DNA of 64,000 nucleotides from Streptomyces sp. CHD11 (GTDB lineage Bacteria; Actinomycetota; Actinomycetes; Streptomycetales; Streptomycetaceae): contig NZ_JABTTS010000003.1 in the NCBI RefSeq assembly GCF_018638295.1, positions 227,003-291,002 of the forward strand, read 5' to 3'. A program made the position numbers and the translations under genes. The notes below the pieces were generated by a model. That model saw only the letters and a list, made by a program, of their open reading frames with translations, ran no database searches and was not told the DNA's origin. Shown piece after piece: positions 1-7,490 of this stretch; position 1 is the first letter of the stretch; each line of letters opens with the position of its first letter.

Positions 1-1
1 G

Positions 2-346
2 TACGGCGCGGGGGCTGCGCTGCTCGCGGCATCCGCGCTCTTCGCATGTGTGAACTCGCCGCTGGTTTTCCCGCGTTCGACCAGCGCGCGGGAGGCACAG
101 CGGCGCAGCGCGCTCGACGGCCGGCCGGTCGTCTACTGGCGGCCGGGCTGCACGTACTGCCTGCGGCTGCGCCTCCGTCTGGGCCACCGTGCCCGGCGAC
201 TGCACTGGGTGGACATCTGGCGCGACCCGGAGGGAGCGGCCGTCGTGAGGGCGGCCAACGACGGTGACGAGACGGTGCCGACCGTCGTCGTGGCGGGCCG
301 GGCACAGGTCAACCCCGATGCCACATGGGTGCGCGAACAGCTCTGA
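2..346 (+). CDS. Membrane-anchored glutaredoxin-like protein (5' end cut by window)
   Basis: The reading frame is open from the first complete codon, so the true start lies outside the window. The visible N-terminus is a run of Ala/Leu/Gly typical of a membrane segment. It is followed by a compact thioredoxin-fold domain with the redox motif CTYC in the context WRPGCTYC, and by TVPTVVVAG, which matches the conserved cis-Pro TVP motif of glutaredoxins. The protein ends ATWVREQL. Glutaredoxin-like proteins of this type in actinomycetes probably act in mycothiol-dependent disulfide reduction (family knowledge). A GTG at 50 could be read as a start, but the frame continues upstream through hydrophobic residues, so I treat the gene as 5'-partial. 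Nothing visible assigns a partner. Confidence 0.8.
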   Translation, partial: YGAGAALLAASALFACVNSPLVFPRSTSAREAQRRSALDGRPVVYWRPGCTYCLRLRLRLGHRARRLHWVDIWRDPEGAAVVRAANDGDETVPTVVVAGRAQVNPDATWVREQL

Positions 347-716
347 CACCGCTTTGCTGCGAACGGGGTGGGGAGTGGTCAGCTCCTGCTCCACGGCTTC
401 CGGCAGGACGTCACCCTACGGCGGGATGACTGTTCGCGGCAGCGGGCCTGCCGGGTGCCGCGCCACCCGGTCCGGCCGGCCGGCCACGCCCAACGCTGCC
501 TGCTCCCGGCAATCGGGCGGCCCGCAAGGTTGCCGACCTGCCGACCGGTCACGGCCCGGAGGAACTGCCTATGGTCATCCCTGTGTGCCGGGAATCCTGG
601 CCGGCGTCCGGTGCCGTCCGGAAGCTCCAGGTGAACCTGCGCAGACCGATCGCCCGACGAGTACGCCGTGTCCCCCGCCTGCGCGGCGCACTCGGCCCTG
701 TCCCCTCTCCCCCGGA
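347..716. other. Intergenic stretch, no recognisable gene
   Basis: About 370 bases between the glutaredoxin-like gene and the next small gene. Reading frames here are short, arginine- and proline-rich and show no family signature. There is a GC-rich tract of repeated GGCC near 475-490 but no convincing terminator with a U-run. I see no promoter motif that I would defend. Confidence 0.4.
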
Positions 717-725
717 ATGACCGCC

Positions 726-932
726 ATGCCGCGCCAGCACGAGTCCCGTGAACCCCCTTACCGACCGCAGGACCTGATCGACGAAGTCGTCGTCCGCTTC
801 GACGCCTACGCCCGGGCGCGCGCGGCGAGCGAGAGCGTCTTCTCGACGGCGCGGGCGACTCCGCGCCAGGAGCAGCGGGCCTTCGACGACCTGCAGGCCG
901 CCGTCACCCGGCTGCGCAACAGCCTGCGCTGA
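726..932 (+). CDS. Small conserved-looking acidic/helical protein, function unknown
   Basis: A 68-residue protein. Its composition differs from the surrounding spurious frames: it has alternating acidic and hydrophobic residues (DLIDEVVVRFDAYARARAA, then QRAFDDLQAAVTRLRNSLR) that predict two amphipathic helices. An in-frame ATG three codons upstream (717) is an alternative start; neither has a strong ribosome binding site. The frame remains open far upstream, but that part looks like non-coding shadow. The gene stands alone, about 130 bases before the PAS-SpoIIE phosphatase and in the same direction. I do not recognise a named family. It could be a small regulator or DNA/partner-binding helix pair; this is only inferred from its helical pattern. 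Confidence 0.5.
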   Translation: MPRQHESREPPYRPQDLIDEVVVRFDAYARARAASESVFSTARATPRQEQRAFDDLQAAVTRLRNSLR

Positions 933-1064
933 GCGGCATACGGCACGGGTCCGCGCGACGAGCGCTTCGCGCGGTGTCTCCGGTGGCCCCGCAGTCCGCC
1001 GCTCGCGGCCGGTCGCGTGGTCGAATACCGGTAGGGAGCCGGCGGACGGACTGGGAGAGCTTAC

Positions 1065-2306
1065 GTGAACACACCGCGGATCGACTACGGGATGGTGTTC
1101 GCCGCGACGCCCAGCCCTTACCTGGTGCTGGCCCCCGATCTGCTGATCGTCGCGGTCAACGACGCGTACCTCCAGGTCACCGACCGGACGGAGGAAGAAC
1201 TCGTCGGCCGGTACCTCTTCGAGGCCTACCCCGGCAATGCGGCGGATCCGGCCGCCAGCGGCGTGCGCGACCTGGCCGCCTCCCTGGACCGGGTTCTGCG
1301 CTCCAAACAGCCGGACACGATGGCGGTGCAGAAGTACGACCTGCCCGTCACCGGGCGTCCCGGGGTGTTCCAGGAGAGGTGGTGGTCACCCGTCAACACC
1401 CCTGTTCTCGGGCCCGGCGGAGAGGTCCAGTGGATCATCCACCGGGTGGAGGACATGACGGAGTACATGCTGTCCCGTCAGCCTCGGAACGAGCGGGAGA
1501 TCATGGGCGCGGAACAGGGTGCCGTCGTGGCCGAGCTGTTCACCCGCGCGCAGGACCTCCAGGTCCTCAACGAGGAACTGCGCGACGCCCACGACTGGGA
1601 ACGCCGAACCGCCCTCGGCCTGCAGGAGGTCATGCTGCACTCTCCGGACCTGGCCGGGCACCGCGAGATCGCCGTGCGCTACATGCCCGCCACCCGGTCA
1701 CTCAACGTCTGTGGTGACTGGTACGACGTGGTCGATCTGCCCGACGACAAGTTCACCGTCGCGGTCGGTGACGTGGTCGGTCACGGACTGGAGGCCGCCG
1801 CCGTGATGGGTATGCTGCGCAGCGCCCTGTCCGCCGCCGTCCGTGCCATCTCCGAACCCGGCAAGGCCATGGACGTCCTCAGCGGGTACGCCCGTACGTT
1901 CGAGAGCGCTCTGGCCACGACCGCGGTCAAGGCGGTCGTCGACCGCCGCAACCGCCGCATCACCTACACCAGCGCCGGTCACCTCCCGCCGGTTCTGTGC
2001 CGTCCGGACGGCACGGCCGTCCTGCTCGACCAGGCGACCGACCCGCCCCTCGGTGTGGTGACCGATCAGAGGCCGCGCCCCCAGGCCACGGTGCACTACA
2101 GGCCGGGTGACACCCTGGTGCTGTACACCGACGGTCTCGTCGAGCGCCGCGGCGAGGACATCGACGCCGGGCTGTTCCGCCTCTCCGACGCCGTGGGCCG
2201 CCACGCCCGGCTGAGTCCCGAGGATCTGGCCGACACGCTGCTCACCCACCTGGGCGTGGCCGACGGTGGCCCCGACGACATCGCGCTGGTCATCGTCCGC
2301 CTCTGA
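1065..2306 (+). CDS. PAS domain - SpoIIE-type PP2C serine phosphatase
   Basis: A 413-residue soluble signalling phosphatase. Residues about 10-120 form a PAS sensor (FAATPSPYLVLAPDLLIVAVNDAYLQVT, then the YLFEAYPGN segment). A charged coiled-coil linker around 130-185 follows. The rest is a PP2C/SpoIIE domain with the metal-binding stretches GDWYDVVDL, VGDVVGHGLEAAAVMG, YTSAGHLPP, LVLYTDGLVERR and the terminal GGPDDIALVIVRL. These are the residues that bind Mn/Mg in the family. Such proteins dephosphorylate anti-anti-sigma factors in partner-switching modules (known role). The cognate STAS protein is not adjacent. The GTG start is preceded by GGGAGAG at about 1053. A second SpoIIE phosphatase lies at 25649 and an anti-sigma-type ATPase at 44602, but no physical link shows that they share a pathway. 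Confidence 0.9.
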   Translation: MNTPRIDYGMVFAATPSPYLVLAPDLLIVAVNDAYLQVTDRTEEELVGRYLFEAYPGNAADPAASGVRDLAASLDRVLRSKQPDTMAVQKYDLPVTGRPGVFQERWWSPVNTPVLGPGGEVQWIIHRVEDMTEYMLSRQPRNEREIMGAEQGAVVAELFTRAQDLQVLNEELRDAHDWERRTALGLQEVMLHSPDLAGHREIAVRYMPATRSLNVCGDWYDVVDLPDDKFTVAVGDVVGHGLEAAAVMGMLRSALSAAVRAISEPGKAMDVLSGYARTFESALATTAVKAVVDRRNRRITYTSAGHLPPVLCRPDGTAVLLDQATDPPLGVVTDQRPRPQATVHYRPGDTLVLYTDGLVERRGEDIDAGLFRLSDAVGRHARLSPEDLADTLLTHLGVADGGPDDIALVIVRL

Positions 2307-2494
2307 CCCACCGTCCTGTGCCGCCCGCCCCGTCGCCCCCGGTGCGGCGGGTGACGGGGCGGCCGTGGGCGGTACCGGCTGCGGTGCCCGCGGTGGTGGC
2401 GGCGGTGCGGTGGGTGTCCAGTGGGGCATGAACGCCCGCCGGGTTCAGGCGCTGCGGCGATGACATCGACCCGCTCCGTCCCGGCAACCGGGAG

Positions 2495-3232
2495 TCAGCC
2501 GCCTGTGCGGTCCTCACGCTCACCTGCGCCGGGGTGCGATGCGCTGATCCGGTCCAGCACCAGTGCGGTGGCGGCTCGGACGGTGTACGCGTACTCCGCG
2601 GCGCGGTCGAACCGTGCGAGATGCGGGGCCGCTTCGGTCACATGGGGAAGACCGGAGTTCTCCAGCATCGTTCGCCGTGCGGCGATGCTGTCCTTGTCCG
2701 ACGTGCCCAGAGTGGGGCCCGCCTGGACTTCTCGGAGCAGGGTGCCGATCAGCAAGGCGAGGAGGACACGCATCAGCTGCACGGATTCCCCGTTCGGGAC
2801 CCCTGCTGATCTCAGGACGCTCAGGAGCGCTTCGACCGGTGCGAGTCCTTCGAAGGATGCCATCTGACGCGTGAGGACCAGGGGTGCGGCTTCGGGGTGG
2901 AGGAGCGCACGCTCACGGAAGGCACCGGCGATCGCGGGCAGGTCGGTGCGCAGGTCGCCGGTCGCCGCCGGGATGCGCACCCCGCCGAGCACATGCTCGG
3001 CGACGGCGTCGAGGAGCCCGTCCTTGCCGTCGACGTGGTTGTAGAGGCTCTTGGCGTCGACTCCCAGGACTCGCGCGACGGAACGCATGCCGACGCCGGA
3101 GACCCCCTCGGCGTCGATGACCTCGAGGGTGGCGTGGACGATCACGTCCTTGGAGAGCTGCGCGGTGCCCTTGGGGGGCCTGCCACGGCGAGCCCCGGCG
3201 TGGGCGTCCACTGATCGGGTCATGCCGTTCAT
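2495..3232 (-). CDS. TetR-family repressor, divergent from the metallo-beta-lactamase group
   Basis: A 245-residue regulator. The N-terminal helix-turn-helix is clear: DVIVHATLEVIDAEGVSGVGMRSVARVLGVDAKSLYNHVDGKDGLL, with the TetR recognition-helix pattern (SLYNHV in place of the common LYRHF). The C-terminal two thirds are all-helical and resemble the ligand-binding domain of the TetR_C type. I prefer the ATG at 3232 (MNGMTRSVD); an ATG at 3223 is an alternative, and the longer upstream frame runs through the operator region and is unlikely. It is divergent from the gene at 3324, and the 91 bases between hold two identical 17-bp palindromes, the expected layout for an autoregulating TetR that represses its neighbour. 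Ligand unknown. Confidence 0.88.
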   Translation of the reverse strand: MNGMTRSVDAHAGARRGRPPKGTAQLSKDVIVHATLEVIDAEGVSGVGMRSVARVLGVDAKSLYNHVDGKDGLLDAVAEHVLGGVRIPAATGDLRTDLPAIAGAFRERALLHPEAAPLVLTRQMASFEGLAPVEALLSVLRSAGVPNGESVQLMRVLLALLIGTLLREVQAGPTLGTSDKDSIAARRTMLENSGLPHVTEAAPHLARFDRAAEYAYTVRAATALVLDRISASHPGAGEREDRTGG

Positions 3233-3246
3233 TGTGCCGCAGCCCA

Positions 3247-3274
3247 TTGTTCGTATCCACGGCGTGGGTATAAC
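3247..3274 (+). promoter_or_regulatory. Candidate promoter for the metallo-beta-lactamase group
   Basis: TTGTTC at 3247-3252 and TATAAC at 3269-3274 are separated by 16 bases, close to the vegetative consensus. The upstream copy of the 17-bp palindrome (3254-3270) occupies the whole spacer, so a repressor bound there would block RNA polymerase. The predicted start of transcription is near 3281, inside the region leading to the second palindrome. Confidence 0.5.
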
Positions 3275-3303
3275 CTCCCCCGCAGATATCCACGGCGTGG
3301 GTA
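3254..3303. promoter_or_regulatory. Twin operator palindromes for the TetR regulator
   Basis: The 17-mer TATCCACGGCGTGGGTA occurs twice, exactly, at 3254-3270 and 3287-3303. The core CCACG-G-CGTGG is a perfect inverted repeat. The two copies start 33 bases apart, about three helical turns, so two dimers would sit on the same face of the DNA. They lie between the divergent TetR gene and the gene at 3324, the usual place for a TetR operator. Binding by this TetR is inferred from position. Confidence 0.75.
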
Positions 3304-3323
3304 AATCTGTGTGAGGAGTGGCG

Positions 3324-4436
3324 ATGCACTTCCCCTGGACCAGTACAGCGGTGACCGACCTGCCCACGGTCGGCACAGCGGTCGACACGGTGACCGACCT
3401 CTCCCGCTCCGGGGAGCCACCCGGAACGCGGCTGCGGATCGCACAGCGGCAGGCTGCGGCGTTCCGCGACGAGTTGGCGTCGACCGGAACGCCGGACAGC
3501 ATCGTGACGTGCGACCTGGTGACGTTGCCCTATCCGACGAGGTTCGGGCTGTTCCGGGCCTCGATGGCGCCGGCGCCGTTCCTGTCGATCACGAACCGGA
3601 TGCAGGTCATCCGCTGGACCGAGTCCGACGGACGCAAGCGGGTGCTGCTGTTCGAGCCGAGCGACCACGAACTGGGGCGGTACACGCCGTACTTCGACAC
3701 GCTCGCCCAGCGCACACCGCGCATCCTGGAGCGGCAGTTCGTCACCGTGCACGGCACGGTGCCCGGCCACCTGGCCCGGCTGGGGATCGAGCCGGCGGAG
3801 GTGGACTACCTGATGTTCGATCACCTCCACACCCAGGACCTGCGGCGCTGGGTGGGGACCACCGCCTTCCAGGACGATCTCGGGCAGACACCGAAAGCGG
3901 CGTTCCCCCACGCGAAGGTGATCGTGCAGCGCGACGAACTGGTCGCGATGGCGGACCTTCACCCGTTGCAGAAGCCCTGGTACCAGCCCGGCGCCTACGC
4001 GGACGTCCCCGCCGCGGCGTTCCTGCCGGTGAACGGCTCGGTGGTGCTGGGTCCGGGCGTGGCGGTGGTGAAGACGCCCGGACACGTGTTCGGCAACCAG
4101 TCCTTGGTCGTCAACACCGACACCGGGATCTGGGTGTCGAGCGAGAACGTGATCGCCACCGAGGCGATGGTCCCGGAGCACTCCCGGCTGCCCGGCCTGG
4201 CGAGGTGGGCCCGCGCGTGGCAGCAGGAGGTCGTGCTGAACGCGAACACGATCGAGACGACGGCTGATCAGTACAACTCGGCCGTCATGGAGAAGGCCCT
4301 GGCCGACCGCAGCCAGGTCGATCCGCGGTTCCCGCAGTTCTTCCCGTCCAGTGAGCTGACCGGCGCCTGGACCAATCCCGGCACGAGACCGACCTTCACG
4401 CACGGTGCCATCCGCCACGGCGCCCAGCCCGTCTGA
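3324..4436 (+). CDS. Metallo-beta-lactamase-fold hydrolase (diverged)
   Basis: A 370-residue intracellular protein of the metallo-beta-lactamase superfamily. The metal-binding motif is HLHTQD (His167, His169, Asp172), an H-x-H-x-x-D variant rather than the textbook H-x-H-x-D-H. It is followed by PGHVFGNQSLVV, which supplies the next histidine, and by a SSENV segment. No signal peptide is present. I chose ATG 3324 because GAGGAG at 3313-3318 is correctly spaced; a GTG at 3318 overlaps that site. It is the first gene of a group with an NTF2-like protein 14 bases downstream and a second metallo-beta-lactamase gene after that. The substrate is unknown; lactone or ester hydrolysis is plausible for the fold. 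Control by the divergent TetR is inferred from the twin operators. Confidence 0.85.
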   Translation: MHFPWTSTAVTDLPTVGTAVDTVTDLSRSGEPPGTRLRIAQRQAAAFRDELASTGTPDSIVTCDLVTLPYPTRFGLFRASMAPAPFLSITNRMQVIRWTESDGRKRVLLFEPSDHELGRYTPYFDTLAQRTPRILERQFVTVHGTVPGHLARLGIEPAEVDYLMFDHLHTQDLRRWVGTTAFQDDLGQTPKAAFPHAKVIVQRDELVAMADLHPLQKPWYQPGAYADVPAAAFLPVNGSVVLGPGVAVVKTPGHVFGNQSLVVNTDTGIWVSSENVIATEAMVPEHSRLPGLARWARAWQQEVVLNANTIETTADQYNSAVMEKALADRSQVDPRFPQFFPSSELTGAWTNPGTRPTFTHGAIRHGAQPV

Positions 4437-4450
4437 GACAGGAGACGCAG

Positions 4451-5041
4451 ATGCCCGCCACACCCGACGCCCCAATGCCTCCCGCCCGGTTCACACTGCC
4501 CGCCGAAGCCGTCCTGCGTGCCCGGGAGCGGCTCGTGCTCGACCACTTCCGGGACGAGGTCCGCCAGGACTGGGACGCGACGCTCTCCACGTTCCCCCAC
4601 CCGCACTACGAGCTGATCGCGCAGATGCTGGTGCACGACGGCGACCGTGAGGTCCGCGGCTACTACCAGGACACCCGGGTCGCGTTCCCCGACCAGGCCC
4701 ACGAGCTGATCGCCTTCAGGCACAGCGCCGACGCGGTGATCGTGGAGTTCTGGCTCATGGGCACCCACAAGGGCTTCCTCGGCAGGATCCCGCCGACCGG
4801 TTCGAAGCACCGCACCCGGATGACCGCGTACTTCATCTTCGACGAGAACGAGAACCTGGTCACCGAGCGCGTCTACTTCGACCAGCTCACGGTCCTCAAG
4901 CAGCTGACAGCGGGCCTCGACAAGCGCCGTCCCGCCGGACTGCTCAGGCTGCTCCGCGTCCTGCGCGGCGCACTCTCCTCGGCCAGGTCGAACCCCGATC
5001 CGCGACTGTCGAACACCACCCCGCCGGACCTCGACAACTGA
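4451..5041 (+). CDS. SnoaL/NTF2-like protein
   Basis: A 196-residue protein with the cone-shaped NTF2-like pattern. An N-terminal helix (RLVLDHFRDEVRQDWDATLSTFPHPHYELI) is followed by strands ending VIVEFWLMGTHKGFLGRIPPTGS and MTAYFIFDENENLVTERVYFDQLTVLKQLT, the hallmark order of polyketide-cyclase or steroid-isomerase-like folds. The C-terminal 35 residues are basic and probably disordered. It starts 14 bases after the first metallo-beta-lactamase gene with AGGAG just upstream, so co-translation from one message is likely. NTF2-like proteins bind or isomerise small hydrophobic molecules, which would fit a detoxification or modification route shared with the two hydrolases. The substrate cannot be read from the sequence. 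Confidence 0.8.
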   Translation: MPATPDAPMPPARFTLPAEAVLRARERLVLDHFRDEVRQDWDATLSTFPHPHYELIAQMLVHDGDREVRGYYQDTRVAFPDQAHELIAFRHSADAVIVEFWLMGTHKGFLGRIPPTGSKHRTRMTAYFIFDENENLVTERVYFDQLTVLKQLTAGLDKRRPAGLLRLLRVLRGALSSARSNPDPRLSNTTPPDLDN

Positions 5042-5196
5042 GACCGCCCTCCACCGCACAAGGACCGTGGCTGCCGACGCCCCCCGAGCCCGCGAGCCGC
5101 GCGCTTCGCGCAGGTCCACGCCGTCGGCCCCCGCCGCGCCGACCCGTACGCACGCTACGGCGCTCCCGCAGGTCACCGACGAGAACTGAGACAGCC

Positions 5197-5997
5197 ATGA
5201 AGGTCCACCACCTCAACTGCGGCACCATGCGCCCCTGGCGAACCCCGGACGGACTGGTCTGCCACGTCCTGCTCGTCGAGACCGACGACGCTCTGGTACT
5301 CGTCGACAGCGGCATCGGGCTCCAGGACGCGGCCGACCCGGCAGGACGCTTCGGACCGGCACGCTTCTGCGTCCGCCCCGCCTTCGACACCAGCGAGTCA
5401 GCCATCCGCCAGGTGGCCGCGCTCGGCTACGACCCGCACGAGGTCCGCCACATCGTCCTCACCCATTTCGACGCGGACCACACCGGCGGACTCAGCGACT
5501 TCCCCTGGGCCGAGGTCCACCTCACGGCCACCGAGAACCAGGCTTCCCTGCACCCCAGGGGAGTGGTGGAGCGGGGCCGCTACCTCCCGTCCCACCGCGC
5601 CCACGATCCGCGGATCGTCCCGCACACCCCCGGTCGCGGCGAGCCGTGGCGGGGGTTCCCCCACGCCACGGAACTCGCAGACGTCGCCGCCGGGATCGTC
5701 ATGATCAGCTTGCCCGGCCACACCCGGGGTCACGCCGCCGTCGCCGTCGACGCAGGCACCCACTGGGTTCTCCACGTCGGTGACAGCTTCTACCACCGCG
5801 GACAGATCGACGGTACCGGCCGCGCCCCGAAGTCCCTCACCGCCATGGAGCGACTGATGGCCTCCGACCGGTCCGGAGTCAGAGGCAACCACCGTCGTCT
5901 GAGCCGGCTCTGGGCCGACGACCCTGCCGACCTGCTGCTCGTCAATTCCCACGACCCCGTCCTGCTGCACCGGGCCCACAGCAGAACCACACCGTGA
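5197..5997 (+). CDS. Metallo-beta-lactamase-fold hydrolase (lactonase-like)
   Basis: A 266-residue metallo-beta-lactamase protein. The N-terminal strand motif VLVDSGIGL is followed by THFDADHTGG (His90, Asp92, Asp94, His95). The classical second histidine of H-x-H-x-D-H is Asp here, a variant seen in one branch of the superfamily. PGHTRGH and HVGDSFYH supply the remaining ligands. The overall order resembles quorum-quenching lactonases and related hydrolases, but specificity is not visible. It lies 155 bases after the NTF2-like gene in the same direction, so it may be the last gene of the TetR-controlled group or have its own promoter. The start ATG at 5197 follows a GAGA run. It converges on the LPMO gene, with a strong palindromic terminator between. 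Confidence 0.85.
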   Translation: MKVHHLNCGTMRPWRTPDGLVCHVLLVETDDALVLVDSGIGLQDAADPAGRFGPARFCVRPAFDTSESAIRQVAALGYDPHEVRHIVLTHFDADHTGGLSDFPWAEVHLTATENQASLHPRGVVERGRYLPSHRAHDPRIVPHTPGRGEPWRGFPHATELADVAAGIVMISLPGHTRGHAAVAVDAGTHWVLHVGDSFYHRGQIDGTGRAPKSLTAMERLMASDRSGVRGNHRRLSRLWADDPADLLLVNSHDPVLLHRAHSRTTP

Positions 5998-6059
5998 GGA
6001 CCCGATGCGGCGGCGGTGCGCTCAGGTCGGTGTCGTCCGACCGGGCCGGAGCGAACCGG

Positions 6060-6097
6060 GGCCCCGCACCGTGACGCGCGCGTCACGGTGCGGGGCC
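6060..6097. terminator. Bidirectional terminator, 38-bp perfect palindrome
   Basis: Two 19-base arms (starting GGCCCCGCACCGTGACGCG) form an uninterrupted inverted repeat between the converging metallo-beta-lactamase and LPMO genes. It folds to a stem of about 17 pairs with a tight loop and would serve both strands. There is no long U-run, as is usual in Streptomyces. Confidence 0.75.
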
Positions 6098-6137
6098 TTC
6101 CGGCCGGTCGCGTGGATCACGGTCCCCGGGACCGTCG

Positions 6138-7220
6138 CTACGGCGCCACGCAGCCGATCGTTCCCGCCGGGAAGTCATTGCCCGACGAGGTGGCCGTGAA
6201 GCCGAACGTCACGCTCCCGTCGGGCGGGATCACCCGGTTGTGGTCGACGTTCCCGACTCTCACCGTGCCGTCGGAGCCGGTGGACAGGGAACCGTTCCAG
6301 GCACTGCCGATCCTGGTTCCGTCACCGGGCTTCCACTGCACGGCCCAGCCGTTGAGCGGCGACGTTCCGTGGTTCATCACCTCGACCGAGCCCTGGAACC
6401 CGCCGCCCCAGGAGTTCACCACGTTGTACACGGCCATGCAGGAGCCGGTGTGCTCGTCCGGGTCCGTGGGAGTCGGGTCCGGGTCCGGGTCCGGGTCGCC
6501 GCCCGCGTCCCCGATACCGGTGACCTCGCCGTTGCCGCCGTCGAAGACGACGTCGGAGCAGGAGAAGAAGTTCTCCTGGCTGTCCGAACGCACCCACTGC
6601 ATGAAGATCAGCGCGTCCCCGGAGCGGCCGGAGGGCAGGTTGAGATTCCAGTGGTAGTGACCGCCGTTGGTGCCCGGTGAACCTTGCTGGGCCGGATCGG
6701 TGACGGTCTGGATGAGCTGCAGGTCGTTCCAGCCGAGCTGCGAGGTGGGCGACCAGCCGGGCTTGGTGATGTACACCCGGAAGTCACCGGGGTGGGCGGC
6801 CCAGTTGCTGTACTTGACCTTGATCGTGGAACCGGAGGTGAGGTGCGTCCGGGGCCAGTCGGAGCGGGCCGCGTTGTACGCGGAGAAGTCGTACGGGGAC
6901 CGGTCGCCGGCGCTGCAGAGCGTTCCGTCCGGGACGTAACCGGCGCCACGGCCGCCCGCGTTGGAGTCCAGCACGGCGAACCAGTTGTACAGCGCCGTGG
7001 CACCGCTCCGGTTCAGGGCGTCCCGGCACGCCGGGTTGGACGGGTCCAGCGCTCCGGTGCCGGTGACGGCGTCGAGCTGGCAGAGGTAGGTGCGCGAGCC
7101 GGGCATCATCGACACGCCGTGCGCCTGCGCGTCGTTCTGCCACAGGAAGCTCAGGCCGAGCCCTCCTAGGAGGGTGGCCAGTACCGCTGCCAGGGAGAGC
7201 AATCTGTTGCGTAGGGCCAT
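6138..7220 (-). CDS. Secreted cellulose-active LPMO (AA10) with C-terminal CBM2
   Basis: A 360-residue secreted lytic polysaccharide monooxygenase. The signal peptide ends DAQA, so the mature protein begins with His34, the copper-brace histidine; the second ligand is His143 (WAAHPGDF). The AA10 domain spans about 34-235 and contains the NFFSC segment near its end. A DPDPDPTPTDPD linker joins it to a CBM2 cellulose-binding module (SCMAVYNVVNSWGGGFQGSVEV to the C-terminus). AA10 enzymes of this architecture oxidise crystalline cellulose. The start ATG has AGGAG before it. The gene lies 270 bases downstream of the GH12 endoglucanase in the same direction, the same pairing as celB and its LPMO partner in S. 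coelicolor (from memory). It has no CebR-type box of its own, so it may be transcribed from the upstream gene. Confidence 0.93.
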   Translation of the reverse strand: MALRNRLLSLAAVLATLLGGLGLSFLWQNDAQAHGVSMMPGSRTYLCQLDAVTGTGALDPSNPACRDALNRSGATALYNWFAVLDSNAGGRGAGYVPDGTLCSAGDRSPYDFSAYNAARSDWPRTHLTSGSTIKVKYSNWAAHPGDFRVYITKPGWSPTSQLGWNDLQLIQTVTDPAQQGSPGTNGGHYHWNLNLPSGRSGDALIFMQWVRSDSQENFFSCSDVVFDGGNGEVTGIGDAGGDPDPDPDPTPTDPDEHTGSCMAVYNVVNSWGGGFQGSVEVMNHGTSPLNGWAVQWKPGDGTRIGSAWNGSLSTGSDGTVRVGNVDHNRVIPPDGSVTFGFTATSSGNDFPAGTIGCVAP

Positions 7221-7490
7221 GGGATCTCCTGTGCCTGTTGTGGGGTGGAAGGAGCAGCCAGCGGGGTCGGATCGGGTGGCGGGAGTGGAACCCTGCCCGT
7301 CCGGGGAGGGGCGTCGTCCGGACGGGCGGGGGGCGCGGGGGGCGGATGGCCGGGGCTGGTGCGCGGGAGTCGGGCCCGCGCTGACGGCGAGGGAGGAAGA
7401 GCGGGCCCCGGAGCGGGCGGTCACGGCCGACGCGCGCACTGCCCGCCGTAGGGACCGGGGGCCGCATACGTGAACCGGCAGCCGGGCCGG

